Shown here in pieces: positions 25,128 to 34,655 of a stretch of DNA of 64,000 nucleotides. The stretch covers positions 2,357-66,356 of the forward strand of contig JAHDCO010000005.1 of the NCBI GenBank assembly GCA_020629835.1. The letters are read 5' to 3'. Source of the DNA: Granulosicoccaceae bacterium. GTDB lineage: Bacteria > Pseudomonadota > Gammaproteobacteria > Granulosicoccales > Granulosicoccaceae. The translations under genes and the position numbers were made by a program. The notes below the pieces were generated by a model that worked only from the letters and a program-made list of their open reading frames with translations, was not told where the DNA came from and made no database searches. The first letter of the stretch is position 1. Each line of letters begins with the position of its first letter.

Positions 25128-26032
25128 TGATTGCCCGGTCCACCACCAGGCGCACCGCCACCCGGGCCAGTAGGCGCAGCGACTTCAACAACGCCTCGAT
25201 AACAGGCGAGCGTGTAAGGGAAGCCTTCCGTGGTGTAGTAGGCGTAGTTGCCATTGCTGTCGATGCGACCGTTGCATTCATCTAAATCACCCGAGCCTTC
25301 CGCGTAGGTATGTGCCGCGAATGTGTCGGTGGCAAAAAGGCTTTCGTCGCTCAGATAATACGATGATCGAAACTGGTAGTTGCCGGAGTAGATCGGGTAG
25401 CCATCCAGTGCATAACCAAACAGCACGGGCGACGCTTGCGCGTCACTTTCACTGAATCGGCACTCATCGCTGCCGTTGGGGTCGAATAAGTGATAGTGAT
25501 AACCGGTGGGGCCGTTGTGCCCGCCGCATTCAACAAAGCCACCGGGTCGAGCTTTAACGTCTCCGCCTGGCCCCTCAGTGGCTGCGTAAATGGGTACGCC
25601 GTTGATCGCGACAGCAATGGATCCGATCAGGCTGACTTGAGTGGTGGCCTCCGCCATGAGTGGCGTGGCGGGAATGTTGTACGTTAATTCAAATTCGCCC
25701 GGTGTACCTGGAGACGTGGCGATGTAGGGAAAATCCGGAATGGAATTTGAGGTGACGATCAGTTCGTCATCGACACACGAGGCACTGACGTAAGGGTCAG
25801 CCAAATCTGGATTTGCCGAACCGTTGGTGACGAAACTTGCAGCGGCTTGTTCGCAGCTCAGAACGTCGTAGGCGAAATTGCTTCCGCCATCAACGACCGT
25901 GTTGTCGGTCGGTTCGGTAATGTCAGTGCCATCAATTTCCGCTGTACTGGAATCGTTCGAACTGCAGCTAACAACGACTAACGTACCCGTGAGGGCCAGC
26001 GCCGCGAAAGCGACAGTTTGTGTGATTTGCAT
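25124..26032 (-). CDS. YHYH domain-containing lipoprotein
   Basis: The ATG at 26032 gives a lipoprotein signal, MQITQTVAFAALALTGTLVV followed by SC, with the lipid cysteine in the VVSCSS box; a longer reading from 26104 adds residues with no signal-like character. About 302 residues. The mature domain holds GPTGYHYHLFDPNG, the signature of the YHYH family, with cysteines nearby (VECGGHNG, DECRFS). The function is unknown; a metal site built from the YHYH histidines is plausible. It forms an operon with the DUF305 gene. Confidence 0.85.
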   Translation of the reverse strand: MQITQTVAFAALALTGTLVVVSCSSNDSSTAEIDGTDITEPTDNTVVDGGSNFAYDVLSCEQAAASFVTNGSANPDLADPYVSASCVDDELIVTSNSIPDFPYIATSPGTPGEFELTYNIPATPLMAEATTQVSLIGSIAVAINGVPIYAATEGPGGDVKARPGGFVECGGHNGPTGYHYHLFDPNGSDECRFSESDAQASPVLFGYALDGYPIYSGNYQFRSSYYLSDESLFATDTFAAHTYAEGSGDLDECNGRIDSNGNYAYYTTEGFPYTLACYRGVVEVAAPTGPGGGAPGGGPGNQ

Positions 26033-26143
26033 GAGGTGTGCGGTGTCTTGTTGATAGATGCAAAGGACACTAGCACTTGGGTTCTGAGGGAAATATGGAA
26101 ACAATGTGCAAATCCGTATGCACGCAAACCATAGGTTTTTTAT

Positions 26144-27226
26144 TTAGACCACGATAACCCCGTCGCGCGGCAGTTCAGACAGAATCTCAGGTCCATCCGA
26201 TCGCAGGATGACAATATCTTCTAATCGAATACCAAACCGGTCAGGCAAGTAAATGCCGGGTTCAATCGAAAACACCATACCTTCCTCAAGTACCGTTTGC
26301 GAGGCAGCCGTAAGATAGGGCGGCTCGTGCACTTCAATACCGAGCCCATGTCCAAGTCGGTGCATGAAGTATTCGCCATAGCCAGCCGCCTCAATAACCG
26401 AACGCGCTGCTTGGTCTACATCGCAGGCCTTAACGCCTGGTTTTGCAGCAGCGAGCGCCGCTTGCACCGCGTTTTCAACTAAGGCATGAATCTCGTCATA
26501 ACCTTCAGGTTTATGCCCTATGACGGCACTGCGAGTGATGTCGCTGGGATACCCGTGATAGCGGGCCCCGATGTCCATGACCACGGCCTGCCCGGATTCA
26601 AGTTGGGTGTCTCCGGTTTGATGATGCGGGAAAGCGCCATTTGCGCCAGCGCCGACAATAGTAAACAGCGTCTGCGCACCATGATCACCGAAAGTCTGTT
26701 GAATGATGGCGGCCACCTCTAACTCGGTCATACCTGGCTTCATACCGGCCCAGGCTTTTTGCATAGCCTGGTCTGCTACCTGCGCGCTTTGTTTTAGCAA
26801 GGCGTACTCATCGTCGCCTTTTTGTAGCCGTAAAGCCCCTACGGTGGATGCACAAAATTGTCGTGACGCTTGCGGCAGTGCGTCTTGAACTAACGCGGCA
26901 AAATCGGCGCGCATGGTTTCATCCAGCACGATTGACGAGGCGTTCTCGACAGATGCAGCCGTCAAGAGCTCGCGCAAGGCATGAACAGGCCCATCATTAT
27001 CGGACCATAAATGGAACGGCAAGGACGTGTGCTGGCGAACGCTCTCAGCCTCCAAAGATGGCATCAGCAACGCGGCATAACTGGGTGAGATACACAGTAG
27101 AAGCGGGCGTTCATCACTGTGGGGATGAATGCCTGCGAGCCAGGCCATGTGCGCGCCAGCGCCTACGGCGACAAAATCCACCTGTTCAGCCGCCATTTGC
27201 TGGCGTAATCGATTAATTCTGTCCAT
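26144..27226 (-). CDS. M24 family metallopeptidase (Xaa-Pro aminopeptidase type)
   Basis: A 360-residue creatinase/prolidase-fold enzyme. The N-terminal part (1-125) is the creatinase-like domain. The catalytic pita-bread domain has all five metal ligands: the two Asp in MDIGARYHGYPSDITRS, the His in HRLGHGLGIEVHE, the Glu in VFSIEPGIYLP and the Glu in IRLEDIVIL. It removes N-terminal residues before proline or splits X-Pro dipeptides; the exact preference is not readable. The gene stands alone. Confidence 0.92.
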   Translation of the reverse strand: MDRINRLRQQMAAEQVDFVAVGAGAHMAWLAGIHPHSDERPLLLCISPSYAALLMPSLEAESVRQHTSLPFHLWSDNDGPVHALRELLTAASVENASSIVLDETMRADFAALVQDALPQASRQFCASTVGALRLQKGDDEYALLKQSAQVADQAMQKAWAGMKPGMTELEVAAIIQQTFGDHGAQTLFTIVGAGANGAFPHHQTGDTQLESGQAVVMDIGARYHGYPSDITRSAVIGHKPEGYDEIHALVENAVQAALAAAKPGVKACDVDQAARSVIEAAGYGEYFMHRLGHGLGIEVHEPPYLTAASQTVLEEGMVFSIEPGIYLPDRFGIRLEDIVILRSDGPEILSELPRDGVIVV

Positions 27227-27323
27227 CAGCCCGCCTCACGTTCATTCATAAGTTACTAAACCACAAATGCAAGCTCACTGCATTATGATGAAAGGATAAA
27301 TACCAAGACGGACTGCCCAACCT

Positions 27324-28088
27324 TTGGATCTCATCGCCTCCTCGTATATTCCCTTAGTGGTGGCGGCGTTTTGCATAGGTTTATCGAAAGGCGGATTGCC
27401 CGGTATCGCGATGATTGCAGTACCGCTTCTGGCGTTGTCATTTTCGCCAATACAAGCGGCTGCGCTATTGCTTCCGATATTTATCCTGTCCGATGCGGTG
27501 GCGGTGTACCTTTATCGCCATGAGTTTGATCGCACAAACCTTAAAACGCTCATACCAGCAGGGCTACTGGGCGTCCTTATCGGTAGCTTGACCGCATCGC
27601 TGGTATCTGATTCCGTGGTGGCGTTACTAATCGGGTTGTTGGGCGTGTGTTTTTGTCTTAACGTCTGGTTGCGTAAGCCTAAACACGACAAAGCCAAGCC
27701 TCCCACGGTAGCGGGCGGATGGTTCTGGGGGACGTTCTCCGGGTTCACAAGTTTCGTGGCACACGCCGGTGCGCCACCGTATCAAATTTACACGCTGCCA
27801 CAAAAAATGCCGCGAGTGGTGTTTGCTGGCACCACGACAATACTGTTTGCGTGCGTCAATTTGGCCAAAGTCGTGCCCTACGCGTTGATAGAACCGTTCA
27901 CCAAAAGCGCGTTGATCACGTCAATGATGGTGCTACCCGTGGCGCTGATCGGCACCGTAGTAGGTAAATTCGGCGTGCATAAACTCAGCGATGTCTGGTT
28001 TTATCGCTGTGTGCAGATAGCGCTGTTTGTGATTTGTTTGAAACTGACGATTCAATCGGTGCCATCGGTGTTTGCCGACTGGGTTTGA
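27324..28088 (+). CDS. Sulfite exporter TauE/SafE family protein
   Basis: A 254-residue polytopic membrane protein with the family motif GLSKGGLPGIAMIAVPLLAL near the N terminus. The second-repeat motif GTFSGFTSFVAHAGAPPYQIY is in the middle. About seven to eight TM helices are visible. It probably exports an organic or sulfur anion. The start is a TTG at 27324; no ATG in frame lies close, and the SKGGLPG motif then falls at the usual distance from the N terminus. Confidence 0.9.
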   Translation: MDLIASSYIPLVVAAFCIGLSKGGLPGIAMIAVPLLALSFSPIQAAALLLPIFILSDAVAVYLYRHEFDRTNLKTLIPAGLLGVLIGSLTASLVSDSVVALLIGLLGVCFCLNVWLRKPKHDKAKPPTVAGGWFWGTFSGFTSFVAHAGAPPYQIYTLPQKMPRVVFAGTTTILFACVNLAKVVPYALIEPFTKSALITSMMVLPVALIGTVVGKFGVHKLSDVWFYRCVQIALFVICLKLTIQSVPSVFADWV

Positions 28089-28201
28089 AACCTCTTGCAT
28101 GCATCGGTTGTCCAAATTCTTGCGTTTTCGAACGTTGTTACTCGAAACGCTGCAAAACGTGCCGTTAAGGCACCCGTAATGATCAAAAGGCTAAGAAACG
28201 T

Positions 28202-29641
28202 ATGAACTACGACATCGCTGTGATTGGTTTGGCTGTGATGGGTCAAAACCTGATATTGAACATGAATGACCACGGTCACAATGTGGTGGCGTATAACCGC
28301 ACAACAGCGCGAACACACGAGTTTCTGGACGGGCCAGCAAAAGACACCAACATCAAAGGCGCAGAATCGCTGGAAGAGATGGTTGAGGCATTAGCTGTGC
28401 CCAGAAAAATCATGCTGATGGTTAAAGCCGGGCAACCGGTAGACGACACGATCGATGCCTTGCTCCCACTGTTAGACAAAGGGGATGTCATCATTGATGG
28501 GGGTAATTCAAATTACACCGATACCGAGCGACGGGTCAAAACGCTGGGGGAGGCCGGACTACTGTTTGTAGGCACTGGGGTGTCCGGAGGTGAAGAGGGT
28601 GCGCGCAATGGGCCGTCCTTGATGCCAGGTGGGCATGCGGATGCCTGGCCACTAATTCAATCACTGTTTCAATCGATAGCGGCTAAGACTGACAGCGGTG
28701 AGCCCTGCTGTGATTGGGTTGGAGATGGTGGCGCTGGGCACTACGTCAAGATGGTGCATAACGGAATCGAATACGGTGACATGCAGCTTATCTGTGAGGC
28801 TTACCAGTTTATGAAAGACATCCTGGGTATGGATAACCCGACGATGAGCTCCGTATTTGCCCGTTGGAACGAAAACGAATTAGAAAGTTATTTAATTGAA
28901 ATCACGGCAGAGATTCTTGCGTTTGAGGAAAACGGCGAATACGTGGTAGACCATGTGCTTGATAAAGCCGGGCAGAAAGGCACGGGTAAATGGACAGGCA
29001 TTAGCGCTTTGGATTTAGGCGTACCGTTAACGCTAATTGGTGAAGCGGTATTCGCCCGTTGTTTATCCGCATTGAAAGACGAACGTTTGGTTGCGGCAAC
29101 TGTGCTCAGCGGTCCGACACCCTCGCACTTGGCACAAGAAGAGTGGGTACCTCGATTAGGCAAAGCGTTATACGCGGCCAAAATCGTTTCGTACACGCAA
29201 GGTTATATGTTAATGAGAGCCGCGGCTGAAGAGTACGATTGGTCACTGAATTACGGTGCGATCGCACAGATGTGGCGTGGCGGCTGCATTATCCGTTCGG
29301 CTTTTCTAGACGATATCAAAGCCGCGTTTGATCGCGTGCCCGAATTGAATAACCTGTTGCTGGACTCCTTTTTTCAACAAGCCATCGATGAAGCGCAGGA
29401 AGCCTGGCGAAACGTGTTGGCCATTGGCATCACGCAAGGCATTTCCATGCCAGCGATGGGCGCTGGCCTAACGTTCTACGACAACTATCGAAACCCCACA
29501 ATGCCGCATAACTTGCTGCAGGCGCAACGCGATTATTTCGGTGCCCACACCTACCAGCGCGTGGGTGGTGGAGATGCACGCCACCACACGAATTGGACGG
29601 GCGAGGGCGGCGACGTATCCAGTAGCAGCTACGACGCATAA
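28202..29641 (+). CDS. gnd: 6-phosphogluconate dehydrogenase, decarboxylating
   Basis: Pentose phosphate pathway enzyme: 6-phosphogluconate + NADP+ to ribulose 5-phosphate + CO2. At 479 residues it is the long, dimeric type. It has the Rossmann motif GLAVMGQNLILNM, a DGGNSNYTDTERR segment, the catalytic-lysine motif GAGHYVKMVHNGIEYG, and the C-terminal HHTNWTGEGGDVSSSSY tail that closes over the partner active site. It stands alone between the TauE/SafE gene and the sortase pair. Confidence 0.96.
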   Translation: MNYDIAVIGLAVMGQNLILNMNDHGHNVVAYNRTTARTHEFLDGPAKDTNIKGAESLEEMVEALAVPRKIMLMVKAGQPVDDTIDALLPLLDKGDVIIDGGNSNYTDTERRVKTLGEAGLLFVGTGVSGGEEGARNGPSLMPGGHADAWPLIQSLFQSIAAKTDSGEPCCDWVGDGGAGHYVKMVHNGIEYGDMQLICEAYQFMKDILGMDNPTMSSVFARWNENELESYLIEITAEILAFEENGEYVVDHVLDKAGQKGTGKWTGISALDLGVPLTLIGEAVFARCLSALKDERLVAATVLSGPTPSHLAQEEWVPRLGKALYAAKIVSYTQGYMLMRAAAEEYDWSLNYGAIAQMWRGGCIIRSAFLDDIKAAFDRVPELNNLLLDSFFQQAIDEAQEAWRNVLAIGITQGISMPAMGAGLTFYDNYRNPTMPHNLLQAQRDYFGAHTYQRVGGGDARHHTNWTGEGGDVSSSSYDA

Positions 29642-29739
29642 TTCATCCGAATTGGGCTTAAGGCGTCTGAAAGGGCGCCTCGGTTGTGTCATGTTTTCTT
29701 GGTGTAGTGCGTGATAGTTGCCACTACACGAGAAGACGC

Positions 29740-31833
29740 ATGTCGAGAAATGCTGTTTTGCCCATTATCGCCGTATTGCTCACTAGCCTACTGGTTACTG
29801 CAGCGGTACAGGCGCAATCAACGTCCACAGCCACAGACGCAGAATCCGTCAAACAGGATTTTCAACCAGCGTTGGAAGCGCCGTCTTCACTGGATGACGT
29901 CACAAGCGGGCAGTTATTGCTAACGCACAATGGTAGAACCGTCGCGGCTCCCATTCAAACGGCTGTGGTTGAGATCGACATCACTGGCGTCGTTTCCAAG
30001 GTTCGATTCACCCAAACATTCCAAAACACGAGTGACAACTGGGTCGAAGGCCTGTACCGGTTTCCGTTGCCCGACGAAGCTGCAGTTCGTTCTATGGTCA
30101 TTCACGTAGGAGACCGGCGTGTAGTGGGCAAAATAGAAGAGAAAGCGGTTGCCGAGGGGCAATACGAAGAAGCCAAAAAAGCCGGGCAGGTCGCCAGTTT
30201 GGTCAGCCAGCATCGACCCAATCTGTTTAGCTCAAAAGTTGCCAATATCGGGCCGCGGCAAACCGTATCCATTGAACTGGAATACCTGCAAACGCTGTCT
30301 CTAGAGAACCAGCGTTATCGCTTACGGATACCCACAACGCTAACCCCACGATACCGAAATGGAGTAAGCGGAAACGCCCTTGAGTTAGAGCCTAACTTTG
30401 TTACAGCCAACGCCGTATCGGCAGAAAAACCTGCGTTCTCAGTTTCGATAATTGGGCGATTACACGGTGCCATCACAACCGGATCCTTGGTCAGCCCCAC
30501 GCATGCGTTAGCGATCAACCAACAGTCGGGTGTCACCCAGTTTGAACTTGCGCATGCTGCGCGGTTGGACAGAGATTTCATTATGCACTGGCAGCAAGGC
30601 GTAGACGATGCAGCGCAATTAAACGCCTGGCGAGAAACGGTAGAGGGCGACGACTATGTATTGGCCGTAATCGCCCCACCGAATCAGCAACACGAACTGC
30701 CTGCTATTCCACGTGAATTGGTAATCGTCGTTGATACATCAGGATCCATGGCTGGGCAACCCATGCAGGCTGCAAAGGCCGCATTGGTTGATGCGTTAAT
30801 GGGTTTGAAACCTGACGATACGTTTAACGTAATCGAATTCAACAGTTCGTACTCAGCGTTGTTTAATCAACCCTTACCTGCAACGGGAACCAATATAGAA
30901 CGCGGCTTACGCTTCGCTCGGCAACTGCAAGCTGACGGGGGAACCGAGATGCGCCCCGCATTGCAATACGCGTTGTCGCACAGCAATCGTCAGGAAGCGT
31001 TACAGCAGGTGGTCTTTATTACTGACGGTGCGGTCGGCTTTGAAGATGACATCATCAAACTGGTTACTGGCCAGTTGCGAAGTGCGCGTTTGTTTACTGT
31101 CGGTATAGGCAGTGCACCGAACACCTGGTTCATGAAAAAAGTTGCGGAAGCGGGGCGAGGGACCGCAAGTTTTATCACAGACGTCAGTGATACACAGCGG
31201 GTAATGGAAGAGTTGTTTTTCACGCTGGAATCACCGGCGTTGACGGATGTGTCGTTAACGTTTGATGACGCGGCCGTGGAGTACTTTCCGCGTCCTGTGC
31301 CTGACTTGTATGCAGCTTCCCCGGTCGTTGTTGCGGCCAAAATTACGCCGAACACAAAAACACTGAAATTAACCGGTCGTATGGGAGATTCGGCTTGGTC
31401 TCAAGAACTGGATCTAACCGATTTGCCGCGCGTTGAATCGGGTTTATCAACCGTGTGGGCACGCAAAAAAATAGCGGGGTTAGAAGATGAGCAGCGGCTG
31501 TTGAACGATGTTGATTACTACGAAAGTTTGATCACCAGCATCGCTCTGGAACACCAGTTATTGACTCGGTATACAAGTTTTGTCGCTGTTGAAGATTCCC
31601 CAAGCCGGCCGATTCACGAAAATCTGGAAACCGCGAGCATCCCAAATCTGATACCACACGGTTCGACGATGCAAGCCGTTCAGTTTCCTAATGGTTCAGC
31701 CGGTACCGACACGGCGTTGTGGTTAGCCTGGTGCTTACTACTACTTGCGGCACTGAGTGCAGCGATCCATCGGCATCGCATGCATCAGCGCCGTACTCAT
31801 CAGTTCCGTATTCAGCGACTGGCTGCGCCATGA
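29740..31833 (+). CDS. VIT/vWA domain sortase target protein
   Basis: About 697 residues from the ATG at 29740. A signal peptide (MSRNAVLPIIAVLLTSLLVT) is followed by a VIT domain (about 45-190) and a vWA domain with the MIDAS motif VVDTSGSMAGQ (about 325). The tail has a hydrophobic helix (LWLAWCLLLLAALSAA) and a basic end (HRHRMHQRR), the layout of a sorting signal. Such proteins pair with GN-class sortases in marine Proteobacteria. The motif before the TM helix reads FPNGSAGTD rather than a clean LPxTG-like box. It overlaps the sortase gene by 4 bp. Confidence 0.9.
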   Translation: MSRNAVLPIIAVLLTSLLVTAAVQAQSTSTATDAESVKQDFQPALEAPSSLDDVTSGQLLLTHNGRTVAAPIQTAVVEIDITGVVSKVRFTQTFQNTSDNWVEGLYRFPLPDEAAVRSMVIHVGDRRVVGKIEEKAVAEGQYEEAKKAGQVASLVSQHRPNLFSSKVANIGPRQTVSIELEYLQTLSLENQRYRLRIPTTLTPRYRNGVSGNALELEPNFVTANAVSAEKPAFSVSIIGRLHGAITTGSLVSPTHALAINQQSGVTQFELAHAARLDRDFIMHWQQGVDDAAQLNAWRETVEGDDYVLAVIAPPNQQHELPAIPRELVIVVDTSGSMAGQPMQAAKAALVDALMGLKPDDTFNVIEFNSSYSALFNQPLPATGTNIERGLRFARQLQADGGTEMRPALQYALSHSNRQEALQQVVFITDGAVGFEDDIIKLVTGQLRSARLFTVGIGSAPNTWFMKKVAEAGRGTASFITDVSDTQRVMEELFFTLESPALTDVSLTFDDAAVEYFPRPVPDLYAASPVVVAAKITPNTKTLKLTGRMGDSAWSQELDLTDLPRVESGLSTVWARKKIAGLEDEQRLLNDVDYYESLITSIALEHQLLTRYTSFVAVEDSPSRPIHENLETASIPNLIPHGSTMQAVQFPNGSAGTDTALWLAWCLLLLAALSAAIHRHRMHQRRTHQFRIQRLAAP

Positions 31834-32405
31834 GTCGCTATGGTGCTTTGTGTGCTGGATTAGTGTTTATTTCGCTGAGTCTGTTTGGCTACGCGTATTG
31901 GATACAGTCAAAGGCCTGGTTGGGGCAGGTACTGTTGAATCGCGCGTGGCAGGGCGCACAACAAACCCAAGCCATGGTTAAGCCGTGGCCATGGGCAGAC
32001 AGCTGGCCTGTGGCCCAGTTGCATGTGCCACGGCTAGACGAAACACTCATCGTATTGGAAGGGGTTTCCGGAGAGGCCATGGCGTTCGGACCGGGGCGGG
32101 TGAGCGAGTTATCACGAAGTGCCGGCGCGGGTGTGTTTGCCGTAGGTGGGCACCGTGATAGCCATTTGGCGTTTGCTCAGCACCTGAAAGCCGGTGATTT
32201 GCTTCGGTTAAGCACCGTGGATCAGGCCATGGCTAGCTACCATGTCACGAAAACCTTCGTGGCGGACGCCTCGGGCCAGTCATTGTTTATTGACCCGCAT
32301 CAACACGCGCTGGTGCTGATCACTTGTTTTCCGTTTAATGCAACCCAAACTGGTGGTAGCCAGCGCTTTGTCGTCGTTGCAGAAGCGGTTTCTGTCGGCG
32401 CTTAG
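31830..32405 (+). CDS. Class GN sortase
   Basis: A transpeptidase of the proteobacterial GN sortase class that processes its neighbouring target at the outer face of the inner membrane. The ATG at 31830 overlaps the target gene stop and gives 191 residues. An N-terminal TM anchor is at about 8-24. The catalytic His is H108 in AVGGHRDSHLAF, the Cys is C166 in LITCFPF, and the Arg is R179 in GGSQRFVVV. A longer reading from 31719 adds residues inside the previous gene and is unlikely. Confidence 0.93.
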   Translation: MSRYGALCAGLVFISLSLFGYAYWIQSKAWLGQVLLNRAWQGAQQTQAMVKPWPWADSWPVAQLHVPRLDETLIVLEGVSGEAMAFGPGRVSELSRSAGAGVFAVGGHRDSHLAFAQHLKAGDLLRLSTVDQAMASYHVTKTFVADASGQSLFIDPHQHALVLITCFPFNATQTGGSQRFVVVAEAVSVGA

Positions 32406-32534
32406 CCCCGTTTACACAGCTCTGTGGCCGCGCTTATGTGGATTGCTGAGGGGGTGCGCGGTAACATGCACGGCAACCCGGTTGGTAACTTGTCAGCCGC
32501 TTGCCCCAACAATATTGATATAAGGAATACACAG

Positions 32535-33194
32535 ATGGCTCTGCGCATCAACGACGAAGCTCCCAACTTTACTGCGAGTACCACCGATGGCGAAATCACG
32601 TTCCACGACTGGCTGGGCGGTGATTGGGCGGTACTGTTCTCACACCCAAAAGACTTCACCCCGGTGTGCACCACCGAGCTGGGCTACATGGCGGGCATGA
32701 TGGACGAGTTTGAGAAGCGCAACTGCAAAGTACTGGGCATCTCAGTAGACCCGGTTGAAAGTCATCTGAAGTGGAAAGAAGACATTAAGGACGTTACCGG
32801 CAATGAAGTGACGTACCCGTTGATTGGCGACACCGACATGAAAGTGGCCAAGTTATTCGATATGTTACCGGCGGAAACCGCGGGTTCCTCAGAAGGGCGC
32901 ACCCCGGCAGACAACGCAACGGTTCGTTCGGTGTTTGTTATTGGTCCGGACAAAAAAGTGAAATTGATCCTGACCTACCCAATGACCACGGGGCGTAACT
33001 TCGACGAGATCCTGCGTGCGCTGGATTCCATGCAATTAACGGCTAAGCATCAGGTCGCGACGCCTGCTCAGTGGAAGCAGGGCGAAGAAGTGATTATCAC
33101 GGCTGCGGTTTCTGATGATGATGCCAAAGAGCGATTTGGTGAATTCAAGCAGCCTAAGCCGTATTTACGTTACACCGCACAACCAAAGGACTGA
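32535..33194 (+). CDS. Peroxiredoxin, 1-Cys (Prx6) type
   Basis: A 219-residue thiol peroxidase. The peroxidatic C45 is in HPKDFTPVCTTELG, and the Prx6-specific long C-terminal part ends in KPYLRYTAQPKD. It reduces peroxides in the cytosol. The ATG at 32535 follows an AAGGAA ribosome site; an upstream in-frame start at 32424 adds residues unlike the family. A strong terminator follows. It is one of three peroxiredoxin-like genes in the window. Confidence 0.94.
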   Translation: MALRINDEAPNFTASTTDGEITFHDWLGGDWAVLFSHPKDFTPVCTTELGYMAGMMDEFEKRNCKVLGISVDPVESHLKWKEDIKDVTGNEVTYPLIGDTDMKVAKLFDMLPAETAGSSEGRTPADNATVRSVFVIGPDKKVKLILTYPMTTGRNFDEILRALDSMQLTAKHQVATPAQWKQGEEVIITAAVSDDDAKERFGEFKQPKPYLRYTAQPKD

Positions 33195-33233
33195 TTGCGT
33201 GGGCTAACGTTTACAGCCCAGCAACGCCCAGGC

Positions 33234-33277
33234 AAAGCCCCTGCTTTTTCGCATCTGATGCGGGCAGGGGCTTTTTT
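33234..33277 (+). terminator. Rho-independent terminator after the peroxiredoxin
   Basis: AAAGCCCCTGC (33234-33244) pairs with GCAGGGGCTTT (33264-33274), and T residues run to 33277. This is a classic intrinsic terminator 40 bp after the stop codon. Confidence 0.92.
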
Positions 33278-33428
33278 GTGTCTGGAGTCGTCTTGCCAGC
33301 GCCTGTCTGGCCGCTCATTTGGCATTTTCTGCCTCAATCGCTTCGGGAATTGAAGCTTCTCGGTATAAAATCAAGCCAGAAGGCTGACCGCGACGCGGTG
33401 TGGCCGATCACCGCTTTGAGGAGAAACC

Positions 33429-34565
33429 ATGAAAAAATTAGGCATTGCCTTGCTGGTATCGGGCTTAACGGCCCTATCATCCGTGGCACAGGCTGAGGTA
33501 AAAGTCGGCATGATCACCACCTTATCCGGTGGCGGCGCTGGCCTTGGCATCGATGTTCGGGATGGATTTATGTTGGCGATCAACCAGTCCGGCCGCGATG
33601 ACATCACTGTGGTCATCGAAGATGATCAGCGCAAACCCGATATCGCCGTGCAGCTCGCCGACAAGATGGTTCAGTCAGAAAAGGTTGATGTGCTGACGGG
33701 GATTATCTGGTCTAACCTGGCCATGGCAGTCGTGCCTTCGGTTACCGCTCAAGGTAAATTCTATTTATCACCGAATGCAGGCCCATCCGCGCTTGCTGGC
33801 AAAGGTTGCCATCCCAACTACTTTAATGTGGCCTGGCAGAACGATAACCTGCACGAAGCCGCCGGTGCCTACGCCAACGGAGCCGAATACAAGAACAGTT
33901 TCATTCTCGCTCCCAACTACCCGGCGGGAAAAGACGCATTAACCGGCTACAAGCGGTTTTTTGAAGGCGACTTAGCGGGTGAACTCTACACCCAGCTTGG
34001 ACAAACAGACTACGCCGCTGAAATTGCACAAATTCGTGCATCGGATGCCGACAGCGTGTTCTTCTTCCTTCCGGGTGGAATGGGTATCGCGTTCTTAAAG
34101 CAATTAGCCGATTCAGGTATCGACCTGCCGGTCATAGGGCCTGCGTTTTCGTTCGATCAGGGCATCTTACAAGCGGTGGGTGCAGCGGCTCTGGGTGTCG
34201 TCAATACCTCGCAGTGGAATAAAGACATCGAAAACGATACCAACGCAGCATTCGTTGAAAGCTTCCAGGCTGAGTACGGTCGCTTACCGTCACTGTACGC
34301 CAGCCAAGGCTTTGATACGGCCAACTTGCTGATCTCAGCGATAGACTCTGCCGATGTCGCCGATGCCGATGCGTTCCGGGCGGCGCTAAAAGCGGCTGAT
34401 TTCTCCAGTACGCGTGGTGACTTTGCATTTGGTAGTAACCACCATCCGGTACAGACTATTTACGCACGCAAAGTCATACAAGAAGGTGATGTGTTTACGA
34501 ACGAAATCATAGCGCCCGCTTTGGAAAACCACTCGGATGCGTACGCTGCTGAATGCAGCATGTAA
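33429..34565 (+). CDS. ABC transporter substrate-binding protein (branched-chain amino acid type)
   Basis: A 378-residue periplasmic protein with a signal peptide ending LSSVAQA (cleavage after residue 22). A type I periplasmic-binding fold follows: VGMITTLSGGGAGLGIDVRDG, then KPDIAVQLADKMV and TGIIWSNLAMAV. It is the first gene of a five-gene LIV-type transporter. The ligand is not readable; amino acids, amides or aromatic acids are all seen in this family. The start has a GAGGAGA ribosome site. A stem-loop follows it before the permease genes. Confidence 0.92.
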   Translation: MKKLGIALLVSGLTALSSVAQAEVKVGMITTLSGGGAGLGIDVRDGFMLAINQSGRDDITVVIEDDQRKPDIAVQLADKMVQSEKVDVLTGIIWSNLAMAVVPSVTAQGKFYLSPNAGPSALAGKGCHPNYFNVAWQNDNLHEAAGAYANGAEYKNSFILAPNYPAGKDALTGYKRFFEGDLAGELYTQLGQTDYAAEIAQIRASDADSVFFFLPGGMGIAFLKQLADSGIDLPVIGPAFSFDQGILQAVGAAALGVVNTSQWNKDIENDTNAAFVESFQAEYGRLPSLYASQGFDTANLLISAIDSADVADADAFRAALKAADFSSTRGDFAFGSNHHPVQTIYARKVIQEGDVFTNEIIAPALENHSDAYAAECSM

Positions 34566-34586
34566 CTCGCTAAGTATCTTAAGTGC

Positions 34587-34616
34587 AGAGGCCGTCTTCG
34601 GACGGCCTCTTGTGGT
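34587..34616 (+). terminator. UUCG-loop hairpin between binding protein and permeases
   Basis: AGAGGCCGTC (34587-34596), loop TTCG, then GACGGCCTCT (34601-34610), followed by TGTGGTTTTT. The perfect 10-bp stem with a UUCG tetraloop suits partial termination or 3'-end protection, leaving the binding protein in excess over the membrane subunits. Confidence 0.8.
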
Positions 34617-34655
34617 TTTTGAACCCGTACAAAACGGGTTTGCCAGGGCAGGGTT

